Shown one piece after another: positions 25,191 through 33,421 of a stretch of 62,789 bases of DNA. The number at the start of each line of letters is the position of its first letter. The stretch's first letter is position 1. The position numbers and the translations under genes were made by a program. Origin of the DNA: a bacterium (GTDB lineage: Bacteria; Verrucomicrobiota; Verrucomicrobiia; Verrucomicrobiales; Akkermansiaceae); the NCBI GenBank assembly GCA_018222765.1, contig JAAEZT010000022.1, positions 1 through 62,789 on the forward strand. The letters are read 5' to 3'. The notes under the pieces are model-generated. The model ran no database searches. It worked only from the letters and a program-made list of their open reading frames with translations, and had not been told where the DNA came from.

Positions 25191-27359
25191 CTATTTCCGC
25201 AAAGGCTTACCGGCCCGATAAAATTCCAGTTGTTTCTGTAGTTCGGTGGTATCCGTTGCGCCAGCCAGCTCAATCGCCTTATTTTGCCAGCGAATGGCCT
25301 CATCAAACCGCCCCACCTCGGCATAAGCCGCCGCCAGAGTATCCAGGGTCGGGCCGATTTGGTAGTTCGACAGCTTGCAACAACGCTCCGCCAACTCGAC
25401 CGCTTTTGCACCATTGCGCAATTCCGCGTCGGGATGGGTTGCCCGAATCCACGCCAGGTTATTCAAAGCCGGAGGAAGGTCCGGCCCGAGATTCAAGGCC
25501 CATTGATAATGCCGGGCCGCCTCCGGAATTGCACCTTGATCGCGATACCCATTCCCAATCGCAGCATGCATTGTGGCATGATCGGGATACCCGTTTTGCA
25601 CCGTAAATGGTTGACCGAGAACTTCGCCGGCGAGGCCCTGGAGACTCAAGCCGAGGTTCTTATGCGTAGCTGTCCAGTTGGGTTCGCTGGCAAGCGCTTG
25701 ATGGAAGTTCTCGAGCGCATCGGCGTATTTCTTTTGCCGGTGAAAGGTCACGCCCAGACTGTTATGGGCCGCGGCGTATCCAGGCTCCAACTGCAGCGAC
25801 TTTCGGAAGTGCTTTACCGCTCGCTCCGTCTCCCCTTTTCCCAGCAAGGCAATTCCAAAGCTGTTATGCGCCAGAGCGTAATCCGGCTTGATCCGAACAG
25901 CTTCTCCCAAGTGCTTGATGGCATCCGCCTCCCGGCCCTCGTTGTGTCGAACCAAACCCAAATAGTGATGCGCGGAGGAGTTCTCGGGATCTAACTTCAA
26001 CGCTTCCAAATAGAGTGGCACTGCTTGCTCCGGACGACCGGAATTCTGCAAACCCAATCCATACTCCACCTGAAGCTCGACGGCCGATTTGACGGCGGCC
26101 CGCTCCACCTTCGGATGACTCACAAGTTGTCCGGGAATTGGTGCCGCTTGCGCGATCCGCTCCGAGCGATCTCTCTCACTATGATCGGCATCCTCAATCA
26201 GGGTATCAACTGAAACTCCCCCTTTGTAGATCACCGACAACCGCCCTTTTCGGTCGATGAGGAAGCTCGACGGCAACGGCAGCTTCTCATGCAAGGAGAT
26301 GTGGGTATTATGGAAAGATTGGAACGACGCAACCAAAGCATCAGTCGCTTCGCCAATTTCAAATGGAAACTTCCCGCTGTCCGCCAGAAGCTTCGCGTTG
26401 GTCCTGGTTGCAGGATCTTGGCCAAGACTATCTACCGAGAGAGCCAGAACATCGACCCCCTTCTTCTGCAACTCATCATGGCGCTGCGCAAACTCGCTCA
26501 ATTCAGAGAGACAAGGCGCACACCAACTGGCCCATAAGTTCACCAGCAACAAACGTCCACCCTCTGACTCCAACTCATGTTCTTTTCCGTCGAAGTCAGT
26601 GAAGAGAGTTTTTGGGGCCGGCAACAACTCCACCAATGGAATTCTCGCGACCTGAGAGGGGGGCATTTTTTCCTGAATCGACGAGATGAGTTTCGTCTTA
26701 CGATCTTCAGTCGGGACCACTCGCGGTGTTCCTGTCCCTTGAGCCAAGTGATAACGATGATCTACTTCGAGCCCGAGAAACTCCTCGAGCTTTCCGCCCG
26801 GCCACCGGACAATCACCTTCTCGATCACCTCGGCCCCGCCCAGTCCGAAGGAAAGCCACTTGCTGGACTGCGCGAGAAATCCTTCTCCCGCCCGGAGGGT
26901 CTTGATTGATCTCGGTTGGCCCACCGCCGTCTTCGCGATGATCACTTCGACCCGAGCGCCAATGGCATCACGGTTGGTGGTTTTCCCGTCTCCCTCCAGG
27001 CGCAATGACAGAAAGTGATTTGTTCTCGGGCTGTCGTTTCGCATGAGACGAAGACGCGGAGCATTACGATTTGAAATCCACAGGTCTTCGTCGCCATCGT
27101 GGTCCCAATCGACCAGAGCCACGGCCCTGGCATCGTCCGGGAAATCCAGTCCACTCACTGCGGAAACATTCGCAAACCGCCCCTTCGCCGCCGCAGCCTC
27201 CCCCGTATTTAGAAAGACACAATTCCGCTCGTTCCCACTGAAAGAACGGCCCTCCACAATCATCCGCCCCAACTCACGCCCTGCACGCCCCAGTTGACTG
27301 CCGGTTGCGGACTGATCATCGGCCCTTCCTTGCGACACGACCTGTCGCCACCAGAAACT
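25191..27359 (-). CDS. C-terminal part of a CRTAC1 protein: FG-GAP end, ASPIC/UnbV, thioredoxin-like and TPR domains
   Basis: This frame continues, without shift, the frame of the gene at 27360-29282 across one TGA. If read through, the whole product is 1363 residues and this part covers 642-1363. It starts SFWWRQVVSQGRADDQ and completes the beta-propeller with FG-GAP strands (LVDWDHDGDEDLWISNR). An ASPIC/UnbV domain (about 755-848, TNHFLSLRLEGDG ... VIVRWPGGK), a redoxin/thioredoxin-like domain with W-A-S-W-C921-A-P-C924 (about 888-1033) and six or more TPRs (1068-1355) follow. The GTG at 27338 is the only nearby start for a separate gene, but it would open in mid-propeller with no signal peptide. 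I treat the two parts as one protein. The terminator at 25114 follows. Confidence 0.85.
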   Translation of the reverse strand, partial: SFWWRQVVSQGRADDQSATGSQLGRAGRELGRMIVEGRSFSGNERNCVFLNTGEAAAAKGRFANVSAVSGLDFPDDARAVALVDWDHDGDEDLWISNRNAPRLRLMRNDSPRTNHFLSLRLEGDGKTTNRDAIGARVEVIIAKTAVGQPRSIKTLRAGEGFLAQSSKWLSFGLGGAEVIEKVIVRWPGGKLEEFLGLEVDHRYHLAQGTGTPRVVPTEDRKTKLISSIQEKMPPSQVARIPLVELLPAPKTLFTDFDGKEHELESEGGRLLLVNLWASWCAPCLSELSEFAQRHDELQKKGVDVLALSVDSLGQDPATRTNAKLLADSGKFPFEIGEATDALVASFQSFHNTHISLHEKLPLPSSFLIDRKGRLSVIYKGGVSVDTLIEDADHSERDRSERIAQAAPIPGQLVSHPKVERAAVKSAVELQVEYGLGLQNSGRPEQAVPLYLEALKLDPENSSAHHYLGLVRHNEGREADAIKHLGEAVRIKPDYALAHNSFGIALLGKGETERAVKHFRKSLQLEPGYAAAHNSLGVTFHRQKKYADALENFHQALASEPNWTATHKNLGLSLQGLAGEVLGQPFTVQNGYPDHATMHAAIGNGYRDQGAIPEAARHYQWALNLGPDLPPALNNLAWIRATHPDAELRNGAKAVELAERCCKLSNYQIGPTLDTLAAAYAEVGRFDEAIRWQNKAIELAGATDTTELQKQLEFYRAGKPLRK

Positions 27360-27362
27360 TCA
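27332..27362 (-). other. In-frame UGA with SECIS-like hairpin: candidate selenocysteine site
   Basis: TGA (27362-27360) interrupts one frame that codes conserved domains on both sides. After 17 nt comes a GGUCG apical loop (27342-27338) closed by a perfect 6-bp stem, GCGACA (27348-27343) with TGTCGC (27337-27332). A weaker lower stem, TTTC with GGAA, is possible. Bacterial SECIS elements sit directly behind the UGA, with a stem of at least 4 bp, a small loop with G in its first two positions and about 16-37 nt to the loop. The E. coli fdhF loop also contains AGGUC. All these conditions are met. The selABCD genes are not in the window. Confidence 0.65.
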
Positions 27363-29282
27363 CAAGTCTCCCGTATCATCCGTCGTGATGTAACCATTAG
27401 AAACCACCAGATCCTCCCAGCCGTCGTTATTAAAATCCACAAATTGAGACCCCCAGGCCCAGCGACCCATTTCAATTCCGGCCAAATCACTTTGATCTAA
27501 AAACACCCCATTACCTTGATTCTTCAACAAGGTATTTCCCCGTGCCAATCGCTGGATCCGGCTGCGATGTTCCGCCGTGGATTCCTTCAGGAATTTGCTC
27601 TGAAACGCGATCCGATTTCCAGCCGATGACCACATGTTACTGACCAACGCGTCCATCCAACCATCGCGATCGTAGTCTCCCCAGGTCACCGACATTCCGT
27701 TGGCACTATCTTCAACCCGGGCATCCTCCGAAATATCGACAAACTTCCGTTCCGCTCCCAGGTCATTGCGATAGAAATAGTCCCGCCCATAATCATTGGC
27801 AACGTAGAGATCCTGATCACCGTCATTGTCGAAATCGTCCCATGCCGCCGCCAGACTCCAGCGACTATTACTCTCACCCAAACCAGTTGCGGCAGTCACG
27901 TCGACGAACTTCCATCCATCCTCGGAGATCTCATTGCGAAACAAACTGTTGTTCCCGCCATTGTTCGCGTCATGCACGACAAAGCCCGCACTGGAGCCAC
28001 CCAAACCACTACTTTCACTCCCGGCCACCCTGCTTTGATTGTAACCACAAACAAACAGATCAAGTCGCCCGTCTAAATCGTAATCCACCGCACTCAGAGA
28101 CATCGTGTCAACAGTCGAGGTGAGAACCTCCTTGAGATGAAAACGTCCCGCCCCATCATTCTCAGCCACTACGACTCCTCCGTGAATCGCCACCACCAAA
28201 TCCTGATCGGCATCGTTATCGAGGTCCACCAGGAGCGCGCTGCGGGACGACTGCAACCAGTCAACACCCCAAGACGACGATTGCTCGGTCGCAGTCCCAT
28301 CAGCGTTTTGGACAAATAGACGATTGGGCAAGCCTGACTCCTGGCAGACATACAAATCGTCAAGCCCATCACCATTGACATCACCCACCGCCAGTCCGGG
28401 ATTACCAAACAATTCCAGCGGGCTGCGATCTTGGGTCCGTTGGAACCAATGATTCATTCCCAGTAAAAACTGCTCCGCATATCCGCTATTCCCTCCCAAG
28501 GCCGATTCCGTACAATCAGAAAAGAGCGCGCCATTGGCTTGGCGTGACGAGGTCTCTTCAAATTCCACCACACGAAGTGAACGCATTCGGGGAGGCTCAC
28601 CAGCTGCCCCGCGCGCCCAAATAACATCCCAGGTCGCATGCTGCTCCATCGACCCCGTGTCAGTCCGGCCGGAGAAAGAAAAATATTGCCGCGTCGAAAC
28701 TCCTTCCGGCACCACCGAAACCCGAAACACTTTGACTTCAAAACTCAGATTCTCTGCCTTCGGAAAAGGTTCAGTAAGTGCGCGCATGGCTTCGACAAGA
28801 CCTCCCGCTCCCTGAAATGTCCCTCCTTCGGGCTCCGATGATAAGCGATCCACTCTCAAGTGCTGATCGTCGAGAACCATAGCCAAATTTTCGGGCCGCA
28901 AAGCCCCGCATTCAAAGCCCGGGGCAATCAATTCTCCCACGGAAGCCTCATCGAGTTCATCGGAAGACGTCAGCAGTCCGCCCAACTCCTTCAGCTGCTT
29001 CATTGCCTTCCCGGTAAACACCTCGGTGTCCCAACCGTCCTTGGACGGATCATCAATCTCCTTCCACGATGCCCCTTCCTTAACTGGAATCCGGGCGTCC
29101 GGGATATCGACTGTGGGAATTTTCGGCAATCCACCGTCACCCTGATCATTTCTTTTCCCGCTCGAACTCTCCGATGGGCTCCACTGGCTGACTCCGTAAA
29201 CGCCCAACCCAAGCGCAATCAAGAGCGCCACGATTCGGCCCCGTCCACCGTGGCTCGTTGTTGAATTCCCCTTATTTGCCAT
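27360..29282 (-). CDS. N-terminal part of the CRTAC1 protein: membrane anchor and FG-GAP propeller, up to the in-frame TGA
   Basis: 640 codons from ATG 29282 to TGA 27360-27362. A membrane anchor (RIVALLIALGLGVYGVSQW, about 16-34) is followed by a low-complexity Ser/Gly/Asp stretch and a region (110-275) that resembles an NTF2-like fold but is not assigned. From about 290 on, FG-GAP/VCBS calcium-binding repeats follow one another: GDVNGDGLDDLYVC, VDLDNDADQDLVV, VDYDLDGRLDLFVC, WDDFDNDGDQDLYVAND, WGDYDRDGWMDALVSN, FVDFNNDGWEDLVVSN. The last visible words are YITTDDTGDL, then TGA, then SFWWRQVV in the same frame. The gene lies 62 bp after the CRTAC1 lipoprotein gene and is likely cotranscribed. 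Protein-protein or glycan binding outside the membrane is likely. The TGA is discussed as a recoding site. Confidence 0.88.
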   Translation of the reverse strand: MANKGNSTTSHGGRGRIVALLIALGLGVYGVSQWSPSESSSGKRNDQGDGGLPKIPTVDIPDARIPVKEGASWKEIDDPSKDGWDTEVFTGKAMKQLKELGGLLTSSDELDEASVGELIAPGFECGALRPENLAMVLDDQHLRVDRLSSEPEGGTFQGAGGLVEAMRALTEPFPKAENLSFEVKVFRVSVVPEGVSTRQYFSFSGRTDTGSMEQHATWDVIWARGAAGEPPRMRSLRVVEFEETSSRQANGALFSDCTESALGGNSGYAEQFLLGMNHWFQRTQDRSPLELFGNPGLAVGDVNGDGLDDLYVCQESGLPNRLFVQNADGTATEQSSSWGVDWLQSSRSALLVDLDNDADQDLVVAIHGGVVVAENDGAGRFHLKEVLTSTVDTMSLSAVDYDLDGRLDLFVCGYNQSRVAGSESSGLGGSSAGFVVHDANNGGNNSLFRNEISEDGWKFVDVTAATGLGESNSRWSLAAAWDDFDNDGDQDLYVANDYGRDYFYRNDLGAERKFVDISEDARVEDSANGMSVTWGDYDRDGWMDALVSNMWSSAGNRIAFQSKFLKESTAEHRSRIQRLARGNTLLKNQGNGVFLDQSDLAGIEMGRWAWGSQFVDFNNDGWEDLVVSNGYITTDDTGDL

Positions 29283-29344
29283 CGAGTTCGTCGTTTCGTT
29301 TTCTTCTTAAGATCTCCAAAAAAAATACGTCTGCGGGATGTTCT

Positions 29345-30961
29345 TCACTTGGTCTGATTCCACAAGACCAATCCCGGAAGCTCCCCGCTCTCCCAAGCCT
29401 TCATTCTGGAAGGGGAAACTGCACTGGGCCCGCGAATAAACGACCCAATGACGATGTCTTTGTCGCCATCACCATCCAGATCTCCGGTATCCATACACAA
29501 CCACCTGCCATCCCTCACCCTGTTGATCGTACTGGCTTTGAACTTCATCTCCCCCTTGTTCTCCAAATAAACAAAACCCTCTTCGGGCCTCCCCTCAAAA
29601 TCAGGAAACATCGAGATCACGGCAATATCCAGATCACCATCCAAATCAAAATCTTCCGCCAAGGCCTTGAAGGCTCCGTTTAGGGGAAAAAAGTAATGTT
29701 CTTCAAAAGCATTCTTCCCATCGTTCAGATAGATCCGCACTCCGTGATGCGGCTTCAAGACAGCCGGATAGTCGCCATTGTCACCATTGGTCGCGAGGAC
29801 ATCAAGAAAACCATCGCCATTGAAATCGTAGAAGGCCACGTTGGAACTTCCGAAGTGCGGAGGAAGTGGCAAGGCGTATGAGCTCGTGAAATTCCCCTCG
29901 CCCCTGTTGTAGTGAATGTGCACTCCTTCCCGGTTCTGCCCATGCACCACGGCAACATCAGGCAAGCCATCGTTATTAAAATCGTGAACATGGGACGCCA
30001 TGCTTCCGGGCTCCTTCATCAATTCAATCTTTTCATACGAGCCACCCTCTCCGGCCTGATAATACCTGAATGCACCCAGTTGATTTCCACTTTCAGAGAC
30101 CAAGATATCGATCAGCCCGTCCTGATTCAGATCAGCATAGGAAGAAAAGGTTGGTCGCTGCAATCCGGTGAGCACTTTCTTCCCGCTGGTCGCATAATAC
30201 CCGTCGTTCTCCTGCAAAACCACCAACTCACCGCCCGGGAAATCACTTGGATTCACAAAGCGAATATTCGTCAGCCATAAATCATCATCCATGATCTGGA
30301 GATGCACCGGCGGACTCCCCAATTCAATATGCTGGGAACGACTCAAGTCCGAATTTAAGACGGACAGGTTGGTCGTCACCATGTCTCCCACGAAAAGACG
30401 CTGACTTCCCTCATCAATATGAATCAAGGTCGTATTTGGATTTTCCTGCTTATACCCAAACTCCGCCTCTCGAAAGAGTTGGGAAGGCGCTTCAATCGTC
30501 ACCTTCCCGGCTGGCTCCTCCAGCTTTTCAGGCGCCCGCTCCAGGTAATAGGCCACCAGAACATTCCAGGCCTCCCGGGTCATCTCCGCAGCCGGAGGAT
30601 AAATTCCGGCATCGATGATCATTTGCTTTTCAGCAGGATGCCTTCCCAGGTCAATGATCGGTTTCACCCCGGCGTGATGCATCCCCATGAACGCTCCCAT
30701 CCGTGGAAAAATAAAATCCCGCCAAACTGATTTCGGGAGCGCGCCGGGTTCGACAAACAGATGACACCGCTGGCAATGCTGGATCGCCAAACGCCTTCCT
30801 TCAATGCCTTCATCATCGCTGACAAAAGTTTGGTGATAGATCAGATCCATTGAAATCTCCACCCCGGCTGCCGTCTCTTCCACTTTTGGAGGATCAGACT
30901 CGCCTTCTTTGCACGCCGTGAGACCGGAAAGTAGGAGCAGTGGAAAAAAAACCAATCGCAT
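29345..30961 (-). CDS. CRTAC1-like lipoprotein with c-type haem site and FG-GAP repeats
   Basis: 538 residues from ATG 30961; the upstream 36 codons of the frame do not form a signal. The lipobox L14-T-A-C17 marks a lipoprotein. One haem site, C63-Q-R-C-H67, opens a short cytochrome-like segment. The rest is a propeller of FG-GAP repeats with calcium-loop words: ADLNQDGLIDILVSE, HDFNNDGLPDVAVV, YDFNGDGFLDVLATN, EDFDLDGDLDIAVIS and GDLDGDGDKDIVIGS. It is the first gene of the pair with the CRTAC1/thioredoxin/TPR protein. A haem-bearing propeller next to a thioredoxin-bearing one suggests an extracytoplasmic redox pair; that is inference. Family assignment is firm. Confidence 0.85.
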   Translation of the reverse strand: MRLVFFPLLLLSGLTACKEGESDPPKVEETAAGVEISMDLIYHQTFVSDDEGIEGRRLAIQHCQRCHLFVEPGALPKSVWRDFIFPRMGAFMGMHHAGVKPIIDLGRHPAEKQMIIDAGIYPPAAEMTREAWNVLVAYYLERAPEKLEEPAGKVTIEAPSQLFREAEFGYKQENPNTTLIHIDEGSQRLFVGDMVTTNLSVLNSDLSRSQHIELGSPPVHLQIMDDDLWLTNIRFVNPSDFPGGELVVLQENDGYYATSGKKVLTGLQRPTFSSYADLNQDGLIDILVSESGNQLGAFRYYQAGEGGSYEKIELMKEPGSMASHVHDFNNDGLPDVAVVHGQNREGVHIHYNRGEGNFTSSYALPLPPHFGSSNVAFYDFNGDGFLDVLATNGDNGDYPAVLKPHHGVRIYLNDGKNAFEEHYFFPLNGAFKALAEDFDLDGDLDIAVISMFPDFEGRPEEGFVYLENKGEMKFKASTINRVRDGRWLCMDTGDLDGDGDKDIVIGSFIRGPSAVSPSRMKAWESGELPGLVLWNQTK

Positions 30962-31039
30962 ACAGTTGTCAGGAAACAATTTTTGAAGCCAGCGATTGAA
31001 TACCGCGAGAGATGAGAGGGTGCCAAATCTTATCCTGAC

Positions 31040-31074
31040 AAAAAAACCTCGTCGATCCTTTAGGACCAACGAGG
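31040..31074 (-). terminator. Rho-independent terminator of the PEP-CTERM gene
   Basis: CCTCGT (31047-31052) pairs with ACGAGG (31069-31074), with an inner TCC/GGA pair around TTTA. On the minus strand the stem is followed by seven T (31040-31046). It lies 36 bp past the stop of the gene at 31110 and separates it from the CRTAC1 lipoprotein gene. Confidence 0.88.
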
Positions 31075-31109
31075 CTTATTTTGAATCGAATGATTCTCCC
31101 TGAATAAAA

Positions 31110-31907
31110 TTAACGTTTCCGTCGACTCACAAAACCAATCAGGCCCAACAAGGCCAGGATAGCCGAAGAGGGCTCTGGAATTGCAGAAGCTTCGACAATC
31201 TGAAATCCGTTCATAGGAGCACGTAAAGGCGGTGCCTGGCCCGAGTCATCGGCAATGGATCGGATCTTAATATTGGAACCGGATAAACCAGTGAACTTCA
31301 CATAGTTTGTGTCGAGCGGGACGCCGTTACCGTCCAATCCAGTACCAGTAGCCTGAATGTAAGTACCATCGAAAGTAGCCATATCGTAACCACTCTGCGA
31401 TGCAAGGACGTTGTCGCCGTTGTCCGAGTCCCAGACTTGATACGAGCCACCCCGCCCATTATCATTGCCGCCATCGTAGTAGATATACACATCGTAAGAG
31501 GAGTATGGGACGCCTGTGATGGTCCATCCTTGGGTTCCACCATTATTGTCCATGCCACCGTTCATCATGAGGCGATCGCCATTGGTTTCAGCACCGCCGC
31601 TCAGAACAACATTGCCGTTGGCCCATTGTGTCTGCACCGAGACAGTCGTCGCCAGCAAGGTTCCACTGTCGTCTGTGACCTGTTGGTTTCCCCAATTGCC
31701 TTGCAGCAGGTTGTTCCAGTTCGTTTGAGGGACAACACCAGCCGTGGTGGTGGACGATACAAGGTTGTTTTGCGTGTTTTCAGGAGAGCTCCCGTCACCG
31801 GCACTACTTGGTCCTGTATTCACACCAATCGAGGCGGCATTGGCCGTCACGGTCAATCCGGCCAAGGCGGCAAAGATGGATAGTTTTGAATTCGTCATGA
31901 ATTTCAT
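31110..31907 (-). CDS. PEP-CTERM secreted beta-sandwich protein
   Basis: 265 residues. The signal peptide may start at Met1 (31907) or Met4. The C-terminus IPEPSSAILALLGLIGFVSR plus RKR is a full PEP-CTERM sorting signal: PEP motif, hydrophobic helix, Arg cluster. An exosortase/EpsH system would cut at PEP and pass the protein to the surface or to exopolysaccharide. The body (25-240) is Gly/Asn/Asp-rich and nearly the same as the first 245 residues of the protein at 24024, with long stretches of shared DNA. A strong terminator follows. No exosortase gene is in the window. Confidence 0.88.
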   Translation of the reverse strand: MKFMTNSKLSIFAALAGLTVTANAASIGVNTGPSSAGDGSSPENTQNNLVSSTTTAGVVPQTNWNNLLQGNWGNQQVTDDSGTLLATTVSVQTQWANGNVVLSGGAETNGDRLMMNGGMDNNGGTQGWTITGVPYSSYDVYIYYDGGNDNGRGGSYQVWDSDNGDNVLASQSGYDMATFDGTYIQATGTGLDGNGVPLDTNYVKFTGLSGSNIKIRSIADDSGQAPPLRAPMNGFQIVEASAIPEPSSAILALLGLIGFVSRRKR

Positions 31908-32340
31908 GTTCTTTGTTTATTTCTGGTTTTTTGGGGGTTGTTCCTAGATCTCATCGATCAAGAAATGACGACAAACGAATGCCAGCGGCAAGACATTGCC
32001 GATTTCGTTGGAAAATCTCGAAACAATTCCGCAGACGCTCCTGTCCTCTTTCGGATAGGTATGATGAGGAGGCTTATTTCGTATCCGCTCACTCCCGCCT
32101 TTGACTCGCGAAAGGATGTTGAATCCAAGCAGGCAACCAGCCCGTCCTCCTCAACATCGGCGGCGGTCGTTTTTCTGACGTCTCCCTGATTTCCGGATCC
32201 GGCCTGACCGCAGACAATGGCCAAAAGCTAACCGCCAAGCTGTTTCAACCCAACGGTTCTGTTTGTCCCCAACTTAATCATCCAGCCCTCTCGTTAGTCT
32301 CTGTCCTTGCCCCCTCTCCAAAATCGGATAGCCTTGGTCA
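31908..32340. other. Gene-free stretch with a CRTAC1 remnant
   Basis: 433 bp between the PEP-CTERM start and the regulator at 32341. The only coding trace is the CRTAC1 fragment listed separately at 32123-32262. The first 200 bp show no supported ORF. No clear promoter or Shine-Dalgarno site is visible before the regulator. Confidence 0.5.
32123..32262 (+). pseudogene. Fragment of a CRTAC1 / ASPIC-UnbV gene
   Basis: Frame beginning after a TGA at 32120-32122 reads AGNQPVLLNIGGGRFSDVS then LISGSGLTADNG. This matches the FG-GAP strand that precedes ASPIC/UnbV in CRTAC1 proteins, for instance VFLNTG...GRFANVSAVSGL in the protein encoded at 25191. After TADNG the similarity fades. There is no start codon and no ASPIC domain, so this is a leftover of a third CRTAC1 gene, on the opposite strand from the intact ones. 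Confidence 0.55.
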
Positions 32341-33402
32341 ATGTCTGACTTCATCCTTCAGAGCCCCTCCGAACAGGTCGCCGAGCACTTGCGGTCGGAA
32401 ATTGTCCGGGGACGCTGGAGCGGGACGATGCCCGGCAGCCCCACCCTGACCGCCGAGCTGGGAGTTGACAGTAAAGCCGTTTGGGCCGCCCTCCGTATTC
32501 TGGAGAAACAGGGAATCCTTCAAGGGCAGGGGGCAGGCCGGCCCCGAAAAATCATTCCACAGGGAAACGATCAGTCCTCCATCCGCGTTGCCATTTTAGA
32601 ATACGAACCTGCGGGCCGAACCGAGGACTACATGGTCGATCTCAGGCATCGCGTTGAACATGTAGGCCACAAGATCGTCGATCCGGCAAAAACTCTCCTC
32701 GAGCTGGGCATGAATGTTTCACGCGTTCAGCGGCTGGTTGAGGAGACGGAGGCAGATGCCTGGATCGTCTGCGCGGCTTCACGGGATGTCCTCGAATGGT
32801 TTTTTGAGCAAGACCTGCCAGTCTTCGCATTTTTTGGCCGACGACGCCAAGTCCCCATCGCCGGAGTCGGCCCCGACCACGAACGCTTGGGACGTGAGGT
32901 GATTCAAAAATTGATTTCCCTCGGTCACAAGCGGATCGTTTTGATCCAGCGAGAGAGCCGTCACTCGGCTGGATCTGGGTCCCGTGAACGGGCAATCATC
33001 GATAAAATGGCGCAACACAGCTTGCCCTTTGGTCCCTACAATCTTCCCGAATGGGATGGCACCCCGGAAGGCTTGGCCCAAGTCCTCGAAGATCTCTTCC
33101 GCTTTACGCCGCCTACCGCCTTACTCATCGACGAAGCCGTCATTTTCCATGGCGTCATGAATCATCTCGCACGACGCGGTATCCACCCTCCAAGAGATAT
33201 CTCACTGATCTGCTCCGACCCCGATCTCGCCTTCTCCTGGATCACCCCCCCCATCGCCCACGTGCGTTGGGATTCGCGTCCGGTCGTCCGTCGAGCCATC
33301 GACTGGGTCAAAAATATCGCCGCCGGAAAGCCGGACCTTCATCAAACTCTCACCAAGGCAGAACTCGTCGAGGGAGGGACCATCGGCCCCTGCCCTCGAT
33401 AA
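32341..33402 (+). CDS. GntR-type HTH / LacI-type sensor transcriptional regulator
   Basis: 353 residues. The first 75 are a GntR winged helix (SEQVAEHLRSEIVRGRWSG, LTAELGVDSKAVWAALRILE, KQGILQGQGAGRPRKI). Residues 85-340 resemble the periplasmic-binding-protein fold of LacI-type sensors: WIVCAASRDVLEWF, FAFFGRRRQVPIAGVGPDHE, LISLGHKRIVLIQRESR, PTALLIDEAVIFHGVMNHL, PRDISLICSDPDLAFSW. This GntR-head, LacI-body layout is common in Verrucomicrobiota and Planctomycetota and usually senses a sugar. It converges on the sialate O-acetylesterase-like gene with a 19-bp gap. Likely targets are nearby glycan genes; the ligand is unknown. Confidence 0.88.
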   Translation: MSDFILQSPSEQVAEHLRSEIVRGRWSGTMPGSPTLTAELGVDSKAVWAALRILEKQGILQGQGAGRPRKIIPQGNDQSSIRVAILEYEPAGRTEDYMVDLRHRVEHVGHKIVDPAKTLLELGMNVSRVQRLVEETEADAWIVCAASRDVLEWFFEQDLPVFAFFGRRRQVPIAGVGPDHERLGREVIQKLISLGHKRIVLIQRESRHSAGSGSRERAIIDKMAQHSLPFGPYNLPEWDGTPEGLAQVLEDLFRFTPPTALLIDEAVIFHGVMNHLARRGIHPPRDISLICSDPDLAFSWITPPIAHVRWDSRPVVRRAIDWVKNIAAGKPDLHQTLTKAELVEGGTIGPCPR

Positions 33403-33421
33403 AAGTCGGCGGGCGAATTGC

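Noticed and set aside
27338-27359. GTG at 27338 as the start of an independent gene
   Set aside because: The frame would begin in the middle of a propeller, without a signal peptide, and the seven codons before it (SFWWRQV) read on from the upstream frame. A single gene with a recoded UGA explains more.
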